Source of the DNA: Anthracocystis setariae
Lineage: Eukaryota > Basidiomycota > Ustilaginomycetes > Ustilaginales > Ustilaginaceae
NCBI GenBank assembly: GCA_928724745.1
Contig: CAKMXJ010000027.1
Coordinates: 28,625-92,624 of the forward strand
DNA length: 64,000 nucleotides
Direction: 5' to 3'
Positions 43,708-53,251 of the stretch are shown in pieces. Within the stretch, counting starts at the first letter, position 1. Each line of letters opens with the position of its first letter. Below the pieces are notes generated by a model. That model did no database searches, had not been told where the DNA came from, and worked only from the letters and a program-made list of their open reading frames with translations. A program made the position numbers and the translations under genes.

Positions 43708-46700
43708 ATGGAGAATTTGGTCGAGAAGTGGAAAAAACTGTCAGGCCGCATTCGTCTCCATCACGCAAAACTTCCGGGCCAAAAGGACGGCGTTTCCTAC
43801 ATCCAGGTCAGAGACGACATCGATCGGGCGCTTTTAGTCGACATTCCCAACGGCAGGCAGGGCAAGCCCTCGGGTGGCTCTGAACCTCACCTCGAGAAAA
43901 AGCTTCCGCACCATCTAGTGCACGATGATACTTTCGCGGCTCAGATCGAGGCGGTCGACGATCTGTTGGCGTACATTTGCGATCACGGTCTGGAATCCCC
44001 GTCGATGCACAAGCGCGTTTGGGATCACCTTCGTACCCAACACATTGTCCAAAACGATTTCGCCGACGAAAGCAAGTTTTCAAAGCTTTGGCATAACGTT
44101 GTCGCCGTTGCAATTATAGATCTAGTCCAAACCTTTCACCTTTACATCAAGCATCCTGGCCGTCTACCACCGGATCTGGCTTGCAAGCTACGAGGCCTTC
44201 AATCCGCTTTTCCAGACCTCGACTGGCCGGCAGAGGGAGAGGTGTTGTCCTCCGACAGGGAACCGCCCACTATCATCTCGAGGAAGCGTCAGATTGCCAT
44301 AGATAACCGAACAATAATCAAGGTCAAGCAAAAGCAAGCGCAAGCACGATCACAAGTCGAACCACCGTACCGCAGCCTACAAGCAGTTCAATCGCCTGGA
44401 CAAACTCTTGCAACCCTGGTTGAGCAGGCCGACGAGACACGATCTGCTCACAACCAGAGCGCTTCTGCTTCCATCAGCGTCGACATTGGTCCCGTCATAA
44501 TTTCGCGCGCGCAATCGATTCCAACGCGTCCCTCGCGCTCTTCTTCCTTGATTTCCCACGACGATTTCTTTGATCAAAATGGCCTCGTCCAAAATGGGTC
44601 GACGCCAATGGCAGCTACCGACACTCCCGCCACCTCGAGTGAGTCGACGCCGTTCTCGACCTCCGTTCCCCTCCACCGACCCCAATCCTTTGACACTCGA
44701 TGCCATGACCCGGTTGACGACACGTCAATGAAGCTCATTCCTTTCCGATGCGATCACACCATCTTACGCCAGGATCTATTGGGCCGGAAGCATGCTTGTC
44801 TCATCACTGAGCTAAAGGCATACTCGCCCGAACTCACCCGAAAGATCATCAAACTCTTCGACGATCACAGGCTCCCTGGTAGCCGCGACGATCGAGGCGG
44901 CAGTATCAACGTCGAGGAAATGATCAAAGACAAGCGAGTCGATCGCTACGGTTACGGCGCCATCAGTCAGAGCTTTACCTATGCTTTGCAACACGGCTGT
45001 TCTTCCAGCGTCTTTGCCATCGGCGACGTCTGCGTATTTTTCTGGCTTGACTTTGACCATCCCACCATCTATCGCTACTACATTGTCCGTCGAAACGACA
45101 ACCAGTCGTCGTCGTTGCACATGAAGTGGCGACCGCATGACATGTTGCCAGCTCTGGTTGCCGCACTCCTGCGTGGTCTCGTGCCTCGCACCAGCGACCA
45201 GCAGCTCATCAAGCGAGTCGAAGGGGCATGGGTTGCGACGCTCAGGTCAGGCGATTTCCCAAGTTTTTGTCCGAAAAAAAGGAAACGCGTCATCAAGGTC
45301 CGTCCAAACAAGGGTGCTCGCAACAGCACTGCCACGTTCACCACCAGCTCGGAAAACGGCTCTAGTCCCCACAGAAACGACCATGTTCACCACGACGACA
45401 CTCTCTCGTCACGACGTGATGACGACAATGACAGCGACAACGACAACGACCGGGACAGCGACAGGGACAACGAGCATCAGGATGGTCAAGTTCCTGAACA
45501 AAGCCTCCTCAGAGGAGTAGAAATGGCCTATAGTGACGATCGTCCACGCGGCATCCTGAGCCCTGGCGGTTCTCCTGTTGGTCGCGACGCACCTCAACAG
45601 GCGGTGGAGCTGCTCCAGCCTCGCAAGCCGTCCACCGTTCCGATCGGCGCAAGCTCAACATCTCCGACCAGTCTAAACTCCGGCTCTGCCATCTCCTCCT
45701 CTCGGCCGTCCTTGCCTCGCTTCTCGTTCGGATCAGCAAAATACAGTTCTCCACAAACCACGCTGGATTCGACCACGCTGGATTCGAATCCGAGGCGAGC
45801 GTCAGCCGCCAGCTTATTTGGCGTGGCGTGTGAGCCCGAAGGAACGGTTGCTGAGAATGCCGGCCATCTTGATCGCGACGATCACTCTGAAGCGAACATG
45901 GTAGAATTTGCTGAAGAGCCTGGCCCTTATCGCCTACGCGGAGAAAACCTGCCCACGGACATGTTCTGCAGCCCTGCCTGTCTGCTGGGTCTCAAGCTCG
46001 GGTACAAGATGGATCCCGATTGCCCCAACGCTAGCCTGCACTGCAAGACAATGGGTTGCGACCATAGCCAGCATGGTCACTTGCTTGACGTTGATACGGT
46101 CCTCACTTGCGTCCAAGAGCAACTGAGGTACGGCAAGATCATTGAGGTTATGGAGCCTATTCTGGGGGTCTCTGGTTCATCTTGGCAGCTTTTCCGTGTC
46201 GTTTCTCCTCAGACAGGCTACGCTTTTGCAGCAAAGGGTACCGGCTTCTTGCTCAATTCGGCGCTTGAGTCGGAAGCCAAAATGTACGAGCACATCTGGA
46301 AGCAATGCATGCAGAGCCAGGCCTGGCACAAGGGTTACCCACGAATTCCGCTCATCAACGACAACCCCGATTTGGTCGCGATGGAAGACGCCGTTCCACT
46401 GGCAGTGCCTATCTCGTTCGGAATCATCAAGCCCTCGGCAGAGCATGATGATCTCATGTATCCATTCTGGCCCGTTCAAGGTCAGGTGGAGCGTGGCCTC
46501 GCTTGCGATACATTTTTGCTCACTTCGTACCACGGTGAGAGTCTCGAGTCGGAAGGGGCATGGGAACAGGCACGGGCAGCACTACCTGCTTCGTTGCAGC
46601 AAGGGGACGACTTCAAGCTACCCGAGATCTGCAAAAACTCGCTCATGATACACACTGGAGTATTGCACGACGACGTGAGTGCAAGGCACTTGTCGTGGTG

Positions 46701-46755
46701 CCCCCATTTGAAAAGCGTCGTCCTGCAGGACTTGCAAGACGCTTTCATCGCTTGA
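43708..46755 (+). CDS. Large protein with C-terminal Cys-rich and kinase-like (pseudokinase?) region
   Basis: 1015 aa from ATG 43708, which sits in an ideal GCCACCATGG context; the frame extends upstream only to a GTG. Residues 1-180 and 330-520 look folded (VEKWKKLSGRIRLHHAKLP; YGYGAISQSFTYALQHGC). Between and after them are Ser-rich and Asp-rich disordered segments, including a (D/N)-rich run near residue 575. From residue 754 comes CSPACLLGLKLG...DPDCPNASLHC, a signature I recall in fungal proteins that end in a protein-kinase-like fold. Then KIIEVMEPILGVSGSSWQLF, AAKGTGF (possible Lys), a linker, HDD (H987-D989) and LQDLQDA (D1008). The catalytic-loop Asn position is His994, so activity is doubtful. 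The protein stops right after this motif, as does the truncated paralogue at 41608. Function unknown. Confidence 0.75.
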   Translation: MENLVEKWKKLSGRIRLHHAKLPGQKDGVSYIQVRDDIDRALLVDIPNGRQGKPSGGSEPHLEKKLPHHLVHDDTFAAQIEAVDDLLAYICDHGLESPSMHKRVWDHLRTQHIVQNDFADESKFSKLWHNVVAVAIIDLVQTFHLYIKHPGRLPPDLACKLRGLQSAFPDLDWPAEGEVLSSDREPPTIISRKRQIAIDNRTIIKVKQKQAQARSQVEPPYRSLQAVQSPGQTLATLVEQADETRSAHNQSASASISVDIGPVIISRAQSIPTRPSRSSSLISHDDFFDQNGLVQNGSTPMAATDTPATSSESTPFSTSVPLHRPQSFDTRCHDPVDDTSMKLIPFRCDHTILRQDLLGRKHACLITELKAYSPELTRKIIKLFDDHRLPGSRDDRGGSINVEEMIKDKRVDRYGYGAISQSFTYALQHGCSSSVFAIGDVCVFFWLDFDHPTIYRYYIVRRNDNQSSSLHMKWRPHDMLPALVAALLRGLVPRTSDQQLIKRVEGAWVATLRSGDFPSFCPKKRKRVIKVRPNKGARNSTATFTTSSENGSSPHRNDHVHHDDTLSSRRDDDNDSDNDNDRDSDRDNEHQDGQVPEQSLLRGVEMAYSDDRPRGILSPGGSPVGRDAPQQAVELLQPRKPSTVPIGASSTSPTSLNSGSAISSSRPSLPRFSFGSAKYSSPQTTLDSTTLDSNPRRASAASLFGVACEPEGTVAENAGHLDRDDHSEANMVEFAEEPGPYRLRGENLPTDMFCSPACLLGLKLGYKMDPDCPNASLHCKTMGCDHSQHGHLLDVDTVLTCVQEQLRYGKIIEVMEPILGVSGSSWQLFRVVSPQTGYAFAAKGTGFLLNSALESEAKMYEHIWKQCMQSQAWHKGYPRIPLINDNPDLVAMEDAVPLAVPISFGIIKPSAEHDDLMYPFWPVQGQVERGLACDTFLLTSYHGESLESEGAWEQARAALPASLQQGDDFKLPEICKNSLMIHTGVLHDDVSARHLSWCPHLKSVVLQDLQDAFIA

Positions 46756-47430
46756 AAGCGTGGTTCAATGGCCGCCTGATGGCACCTTTGATCACGATCA
46801 GCTACGATTTGGTGCAAAAGGTGCGCATTGCTCGTCTTGCATCAGCGAGCTTGTTAGCCCCCCATCTCTTTCCATGCTTGTCTCTTTCACCTCTTCTCCC
46901 CCTCTTGCGTCCGTTTTTCGACTTGTGTTCATCCTTGAAGCACTTCTTTGTTGTCGTCTCGCGCTTTGCACTGTTGCGTCTCAGTGGCAAGCTTTGCAGC
47001 CTACGTTCCCGAATCAGTTCGCAGTCGATGATGTTGTTCCTGTATCGATACGTCGACTCAGGTTCAAAGTGTCGCCTAAGGACACAGCAGTCTGCGGCAG
47101 TCGCGAGTGGTAGCGTGTGCAAAGCAAAGGTGTGAAACTGCTTCTTCACATTGTGTCGAGAGCAGTCAAGCGAGCAAAAGCCAGTGAATTCAATTTCCAG
47201 ATATTTGAGCACGTGTGGGGTGAGTGTCTTGCATGACGACAATCATCTCCGTTGCTCGCCACTGTTTAAATCCGCCTTTCCCGCAGTCTCTATCGCATAT
47301 GGTATGACCACTTCCATTTCCTGCAATCCACAAAGAGCCCGTTGAGCCCCGCTTTTGAGCCTTTCTGCCAGATAATTCCGCAGGATCCAAGTTCCAAGCG
47401 CTCTGCTACTACCTGTCATAAGCAGGCTGC
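46756..47430. other. 3' flank, no supported gene
   Basis: Several overlapping short frames without ATG starts or motifs. Confidence 0.4.
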
Positions 47431-47715
47431 TGTTGGAAGCAGTTCGAATGCCACTCAGGATTGGTAAGGCACAGGTATCAAGAATCAGGACAACAAGGAC
47501 TGTAAAGACAGATGACTGTAAGGTAATGGTTGATTGTAACTGACTGAACCGTACGCCTTCCTTTTGCGTGCCTTACCCTGTGATGGAACGGACAGATAGG
47601 ACGGGGCACATGCATGAAGGAGCTAAAGAGCTCCTGCGGGAAGCTTCGATATCGCCGATCGACCATCATCGGCCATCCTAACATCGTGAGCCGATCAAGG
47701 CTGGGATCGCCGACA
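47431..47715 (-). mobile_element. Family H LTR, copy 4
   Basis: 285 bp, TGTTGG...CGACA as written. The reverse complement gives GGCGATCCCAGCCTTGATCGG as in copy 1. No TSD. Confidence 0.75.
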
Positions 47716-47844
47716 CAAGGAATGTGCGGAAACATGTCAACAAGCTTGTCGACGAGGATGTCAATGGAGTCCTATCTGAGGTCACCAGGCTCACCCAAAG
47801 TTGCTTTTGATGCCATTTGAGTCGACACCAAGACGTCGAGCGCG

Positions 47845-48729
47845 TTAAGCATAGCTTCGAGCCCCGCAGCAACGGAAAAACCTCCGACAGTGTGCCGCCG
47901 GGTTTTCCAATCGGTACCATTTGGTTTGCTTCTCGGTCCGCCTCAGCAAGGACATCTGTGATACCGTCATCGAAACAGTGCGATGCCTGTCCGAGGCATC
48001 GGGTATGCTGCCTAGCGTAGCAGTGCCAGATCGCATTGCATCATCGTAACAAAGCTCGTTGGGTACAATACGTTTGCGAGCAGATTTCCGGGTCGATGGT
48101 TTCGATTTGCTGGGGACGCTGCCCATACGAAGCCGCTCCTTAGGATCGACAAGGGAGTAAATGTCTTGGAGAATCAAGTCATTGACGAACTCGGCGAGCT
48201 CTCAAATGGTTATATGCCAATCTTCTCGCTGTTCTGCCTCCTCTCTACGGCGCCTTTCCACCTCAGCTCGCTGCTCTGCCACCTCCTTCGCTCTTCTTTC
48301 ATTCTCGACTTGTTGTTGTAGAAGCTGGATCTGGAGTGCCGCTTGTTTCAAGGCACCATAACCTTGGTCGTTTGGCAAGTCAATCGAGAGCTGAGCAAGT
48401 TTTTTTTGAAAAGCATGTTGAATCGCGGATTCAGTATGGTCATCAACTGCGGGGGATCGACTTTGATGTGGCTGTAGCACTGGTGCTCAATGAAGAAGGG
48501 GGGGTGGGTGGGTAAGGAGCGGAGAGGCATGGGACTGGAGATTCGATTCGAAAGATGAATACGGTGCAAGTGTTGGTGTGGAAGTCCAAGATAAGTTGGT
48601 CTCGCTTGAGTCGATGGGGTCATTGGGATCCTTCATTGCGATGCGGAAAGGTGCAATCTTGGACAATGACGGTTTGTACTGAGGTCGAGTAAGAGGGAAA
48701 GATGGCCATGACCATGAGCGACAAGACAT
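47845..48729 (-). pseudogene. Coiled-coil protein gene with two in-frame TGA codons
   Basis: A 295-codon frame from ATG 48727-48729 to TAG at 47845 is broken only by TGA at 48487-48489 (after PPPLLH) and TGA at 48202-48204 (after DWHITI). All three segments share one frame and protein-like composition: a Pro/Ser-rich N-terminus; then LKQAALQIQLLQQQVENERRAKEV..., a charged coiled coil; then ELAEFVNDLILQDIYSLVD and a basic KSKPSTRKSARKR tract. Both TGAs could be CGA-to-TGA transitions. A run of seven C on the coding strand just 5' of the first TGA also permits a sequencing error. No family recognised. Confidence 0.6.
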
Positions 48730-49130
48730 CCGATCTCTTGGTAAGCTCAGAAAGGCTCAGTTTCACTTGTTCGGGCACACATGGCACCAAGAGCGCGCAG
48801 CAAGACTCGTCACCCGCACATCATGCGGTGCGTTGCGCCAAGAGAAAAGAAAGCTGGTGGGTTCATGGTGGGGACGATGATGTTTCCACGAGATCACATG
48901 TAGATGCATTTGAGCACGTCTTTTCATGCGAGCTAGCCAACTAGAATTGGCCCCACAGTGGCTACTTCATATGAGCAGTGGGCTAGACAGAGAGGAGACG
49001 GCTCTATGTGAAACTACAGTATCGGATGTGTTTGCGTTTGTGATAGCCTTAGATGGGCATCCAACAGACTCACGATGCGATGTGATAAAATAGCATGCCA
49101 TGCTTGACATGCTATGCGTGTCAGGTGTCT
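48730..49130. other. Upstream flank of the broken gene
   Basis: No supported gene. A short palindrome (TAGCATGCCATGC...) lies just before the LTR at 49131. Confidence 0.35.
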
Positions 49131-49316
49131 TGTTACGCCGATGCGTAACTTCTCGTGCGAGACGTTATCGCACGGGCCTCATTCACATGCTAAAGGCATG
49201 TAAGACACATGTAGGCATGCACAGCTGGCCTGTATATACACTCACATTGTCGCTCACTCCTCCTGGTAATACCATCATCTCGTTATCCAAATGCCTTGTA
49301 GTGTGTTTGTGTAACA
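49131..49316 (+). mobile_element. Solo LTR, family I, copy 2
   Basis: 186 bp, TGTTACGCCGATGCG...TGTGTAACA, TSD TGTCT (49126-49130, 49317-49321). TATATACACTC near 49232. Confidence 0.92.
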
Positions 49317-49349
49317 TGTCTACACCTGACCGCTGCTTAAGTAAGCTCT

Positions 49350-49460
49350 TGGCTCACGTGTCTCTCACATGCAGGCCAGGCGCATACACGGCTACCTGAC
49401 CTGTATATAATTAAGCTCTGTTCCGGATTGTTCCTCTCTTGAATACCATCTCAGTTTCAC
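49350..49460 (+). repeat. Family I LTR, degenerate third copy
   Basis: CTGACCTGTATATAA and CTCTTGAATACCATCT match copy 1. The ends are lost. Confidence 0.5.
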
Positions 49461-50016
49461 GCTAGAAACCGCATACATTTGTGCAAAAGCGTGACAATGC
49501 ATGTATCTCTCCGACGCTTTGTTAGCCAAAAGAAGCCCTTGCGGAGGGTAATTTGCACACGCACACCTGCCCGATCTAATCCACTTTGGCTTCCCACGGT
49601 CCATGTGTGTAGCCATTCTCTCTGTGGGAAAAGATCTGACCAGAGCTTCCGCTGTTAAGAGCAGAAGCGGTTCTGCACCTGATTGTCAATGGCCTGTGAT
49701 TGACTGACAACGTTTGGCTAAGATCAGTTTACGCCCATGATGCGGATATGACTCTTTTGTGACAACCGCATTTTTGGCTACCACCTGGCAGTTTTTTGCC
49801 ATTCAGGTGGCGGACGCACTGACAGAGTCAGAAGCACTGGCCAATCTGAAGAGTCAGCAGTCAGCGAGATCGAATCTTGACAGTGGGCGTTTGGCCTTTT
49901 GTCGGCAAACACAAAGCAACTGATGATGCCTCGTGGTCACCATTGACTTGGGCCTCATTGTTGTTGGTGGATCCAATTTGGTCCATGGCCCCATGTTCTC
50001 AAACAATTGGCGTTAT
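49461..50016. other. Intergenic, no supported gene
   Basis: Nothing recognisable. Transition from the gene island to the LTR cluster. Confidence 0.35.
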
Positions 50017-50520
50017 TGTTACGGCTGGACGGATGTTCCCAGTCAGTGCGCCACCGGAACACTGGCCAAAGGCCGTGTAGGAGAGTGAGCGTGCCGCGCA
50101 GCATAGGCCATCAGGAGTGCGCCGCGCAGGGCGTTTCTGTGAATGGAGGGGCGCGCCGCGCGTCGCCCCAAAGACGGGAGCGCACCGCGTAGTGCTCGAC
50201 GCAGGGGTCCACCCTAGGTGTCGCGAGTTGAGGCTGCGCGCGGCCCACGCGTCCCAGGAGGAGGCGCGCGCCGCGTGGCACACGTGATGCCTTATAAGGG
50301 GGAAGCCGCGCGCCGCCCTCCTGTAGTCCATCGTCGATTGTATTCTTAGTTACCTTGAGTAATAGCGAATATCAGACCCAACGGTAGAACCGTTAACCTC
50401 AGGATCGTGCTTGGTGACTCTCGTGGCCACCACTCCCGCCACGCGCTCTCAAGCCCAAGCCTCGCACACCGCGCGCCACGCCGCACAGTCAAGAGGTTGT
50501 CAGACCCTTGGCGCTTAACA
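50017..50520 (+). mobile_element. Solo LTR, family B, copy 6 (youngest-looking)
   Basis: 504 bp, TGTTACGG...CTTAACA, TSD GTTAT (50012-50016, 50521-50525). Densest in CpG of the six copies. CCTTATAAGG near 50291. Confidence 0.92.
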
Positions 50521-50568
50521 GTTATCTCAATACTCCTCTATCTCTTACAGTGCTCTCTGCTGGTGAAG

Positions 50569-50990
50569 TATTATGGACATCAGTACCGGAGGAAAGGATT
50601 GTGGAAATTAGTGTGACAGTGGGCGGAAGTAGTCTTTCCCAATTGATCCCTGGATTTGGGATTGGGGCATACTGCGGCATTTCCCAGGAGGTACCTGGGA
50701 GGCCACATATTCTCATGACCTGACCCCAGCAAGCTTAGGTCAATACATTGATTGTATTTTAGCTTACTCACTCTAATAGGTGGAAATCACAGATCTTTTC
50801 CCGCTCTCCTGCTTCCCTGCTCTGCTATCTGTTATGCTCCTGGGGTCTTAGAACCTCGGAACATCATTGTGCGTTGGTGTCAAGGTGTTATGCTCCTGGG
50901 GTCTGGGAACCTCGGAACGTGGCTGTGCGTCTGTATCAAGGCCAGGGGCGTGGTACTGGGTGCTGCGCCCGGGATCGTTGCCAAGATAGC
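50569..50990. mobile_element. Nested family A LTR fragments
   Basis: A plus-sense LTR from about 50569 breaks at GCTATC (50829). A minus-sense LTR end (TGTTATGCTCC) starts at 50830 and breaks at 50885. A second minus-sense end starts at 50886 and breaks at AAGATAGC (50990). There the 5' LTR of the gag-bearing element starts. Each fragment begins with intact family A termini. Confidence 0.8.
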
Positions 50991-51350
50991 TGTTATGATT
51001 GGGATATCGGGAGAGTTAGTGATTGGGTTTAGTATCAGAGCGGGCAGGAGTGGTCCCCCCGATGACGCCCCGGATCGGGGATCGGGGGGCAGACTGCGGC
51101 ATCACCCGGGGGGTATCCGGGAGGCCACATAATCCCACGTCCTAAGTCCACCACACTCACGTTAGGACGTCGATTGTATTTTAGCTTACTCACTCTAGTA
51201 GGTGGAAATATCAGACCTTCTCCCGATCTCCCGCTCACCCGCTCCGCTATCTTGGCAACGATCCCGGGAGCAACACCCGGTACCACGCCCCTGGCCTCGA
51301 CACAGACGCACCGCCACGTTCCGAGGTTCTAAGACCCCAGGAGCATAACA
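50991..51350 (+). mobile_element. 5' LTR of a Ty3/gypsy-type element (family A)
   Basis: 360 bp, TGTTATGATTGGG...GGAGCATAACA, followed directly by a primer-site-like sequence and a gag ORF. Defines the sense strand for all family A solo LTRs. The 3' LTR is absent: the element is truncated at about 52829. Confidence 0.9.
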
Positions 51351-51351
51351 T

Positions 51352-51361
51352 TACAATCGAC
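51352..51361 (+). promoter_or_regulatory. Putative self-priming primer binding site
   Basis: TACAATCGAC, one base after the LTR, is the exact complement of GTCGATTGTA at 51169-51178 inside the LTR. In Tf1-type elements the mRNA 5' end folds back onto the PBS in this way. If the transcript starts at 51169 this would be the same mechanism. I did not recognise a tRNA 3'-end complement, but did not compare against a tRNA set. Confidence 0.6.
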
Positions 51362-51397
51362 CTCCCCGTTGCCATCAACGCGGAGACTCCAGCTACC

Positions 51398-52903
51398 ATG
51401 CAAACCCGTAGCCAGCATCGTCCCGGCTCCCCGGACTCAGTCACGAGTTCGGGCAGTCCTACCCCCGAAAGTCCCGATTCAGGAGGCGACCCCGTCCAGG
51501 GGCTAGTCGCCGCCGTGCAGAGCCTAACCGCCCTGGTCGGAGGATTGGCCGACCAGATCCGGCTGCTCAACAGCGGCCGAGCCCTCGACCCCGCCGTCCC
51601 GATCCCGGCAGAACCGGGCCTCCCGCCCATGGAGCACCCGGGAGACCCTTCTCCGGAACGCGAGACCTCGGAGGAAAGGTACGCCCGCGCTACTCGCCTT
51701 ATGGGCGAGCGCGGGTCCAATCCCCAACCGGTGCCCCCGGGAGCTCCCGTCGTGGCTCCCAACTGGGACCTTACGGAGGACTATTCTTCCCGGGTCAAGA
51801 CCCCGGAAGTTAGCGTTGCCGCCCCCTCCTGGGACGGTAAGCGCGACGAGCTGGAGGCTTTCATCGAACAATGCACCCTCCATTTCGATCTTAACCCGGC
51901 ACGCTTCCCCTCCGACCCCCGCCGTGTCTTATGGGCCCTAGCCCATATCTCGGGTGTACCCCGGGAGCGGCTCCGCAACCTGCGCCAGGCCCGCCCGGAA
52001 ATCAACCTGTTCCACAAGTGGGACACGTTCTGCGCCGATCTCCGCCGCACCTACGGGGATCCTAACCCGGGACACACCGCCCGGGTCAAGCTCCAGCGGC
52101 TGCGTCAATCGGGAAGCGTCAGTGCTCACGCTGCCGAGTTCTTGGCCCTAGCCACTAAGGCTAACGCTACCGATAATCAGCAATTGCTGACGACTTTCCA
52201 GCTTAGCCTCCGGGAGAGCCTCCGGCAGAAGCTCCTCCACGTGGAGACCTACGACCTGCACGAGTACATTGACACCGCCATCCGAACCGAGCAGCGAATG
52301 TACGAAATCGGCTTGGTGACCCCGGGTCACTCGGACGCCCCGGGTCGCCCGGAACGCCGCCCCGAACTTCGGGGCGGTCGCTCACCCAATTTGACGGTAC
52401 CCCGTCGCGAGGCCCCCAACAAGCGGGGTGATCCGCCCCGTCCCGGGCTGGCCAGCCGGGAGCTTCCCGACGAGGTCCGCAAGTACCGTCGGGAAAACAA
52501 CCTCTGCTACGGGTGTGGGGGCCCTCACGCAGTCCGGGACTGCCCCAAGGCCGCCCAGACTCGGCCACTCCGGGCCAACGTGGCCATCCTGGACCCCGCC
52601 AACGGCGAGCTTCTGGTCCAACCCCTGGTCCCGGACGTCCCGGAGACCCGGTGGTCCGGTGAGGACGAAGCCACACCTACCAACGGCGAGGATGACCTAC
52701 CCGATGACCGCTCCGTCCTTTCCTACGACCCGGAGTGGGACCCCGAGTCCACCGACCACCCTCAGACTCTCCCGGTGAGGGCCAACATCGCCCAACTTCG
52801 CCAGGACCCGGGACTCGTGGATCTCAGGGTTATTAGAGGTTCTGGTGCTCAAGGAAAAACCACTTGGCCTTCTTATGATCTGGCAACCTCAATGGGGCTA
52901 TAA
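51398..52903 (+). CDS. gag: Truncated gag of a Ty3/gypsy-like retrotransposon, fused to subtelomeric repeat
   Basis: 501 codons from ATG 51398. Residues about 145-310 form a retrotransposon gag domain (WDGKRDELEAFIEQC.., FHKWDTFCADLRRTYGD, RLRQSGSVSAHAAEF). A zinc knuckle CYGCGGPHAVRDC near residue 370 has spacing CX2CX3HX4C, one residue short of the standard. An acidic linker follows. At about 52829 the element stops and the frame continues for 24 codons into the 2.9-kb repeat (RGSGAQGKTTWPSYDLATS) before TAA-type termination at 52903. Protease, RT, RNase H and integrase are missing, so the copy cannot move on its own. The frame is undamaged up to the junction, so truncation is recent or the copy is young. 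Confidence 0.85.
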   Translation: MQTRSQHRPGSPDSVTSSGSPTPESPDSGGDPVQGLVAAVQSLTALVGGLADQIRLLNSGRALDPAVPIPAEPGLPPMEHPGDPSPERETSEERYARATRLMGERGSNPQPVPPGAPVVAPNWDLTEDYSSRVKTPEVSVAAPSWDGKRDELEAFIEQCTLHFDLNPARFPSDPRRVLWALAHISGVPRERLRNLRQARPEINLFHKWDTFCADLRRTYGDPNPGHTARVKLQRLRQSGSVSAHAAEFLALATKANATDNQQLLTTFQLSLRESLRQKLLHVETYDLHEYIDTAIRTEQRMYEIGLVTPGHSDAPGRPERRPELRGGRSPNLTVPRREAPNKRGDPPRPGLASRELPDEVRKYRRENNLCYGCGGPHAVRDCPKAAQTRPLRANVAILDPANGELLVQPLVPDVPETRWSGEDEATPTNGEDDLPDDRSVLSYDPEWDPESTDHPQTLPVRANIAQLRQDPGLVDLRVIRGSGAQGKTTWPSYDLATSMGL

Positions 52904-53116
52904 GCTACCAGAATAGTTACAAATTTTGTTAAAGTTTAACAAAAATTGCAACTTTCCGAGCCGTCAAAGTTTTTTGACCTTGAGTTGATTCTGCTAATTG
53001 ACTTGTCTGCAGATGCGCTGGACACATACACTGGGGCCCACAGGTAAGGGAATGGATAGCCATATCATCTCAAATTAAATGGTTGAGGCTGTATGTCATC
53101 ATTCAATGTTGTTGAG

Positions 53117-53251
53117 GTTGACAACCTCCTTAACCTAGCCAACCTAGCCTGCAACCTCAGCAACCCGGACCTCCACCTCCACAACCTAGCCAGCCTCAAC
53201 CTCAACCTCAACCTCTGCAACCTCACTAGCCTCAACCTCAACCTCAATGTC
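53117..53251 (+). repeat. CAACCT/CCTCAA degenerate hexamer block
   Basis: About 20 hexamer-phased units, C-rich on the plus strand, that is opposite in strand bias to the terminal TTAGGG array. Present in every 2.9-kb unit. Confidence 0.8.
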
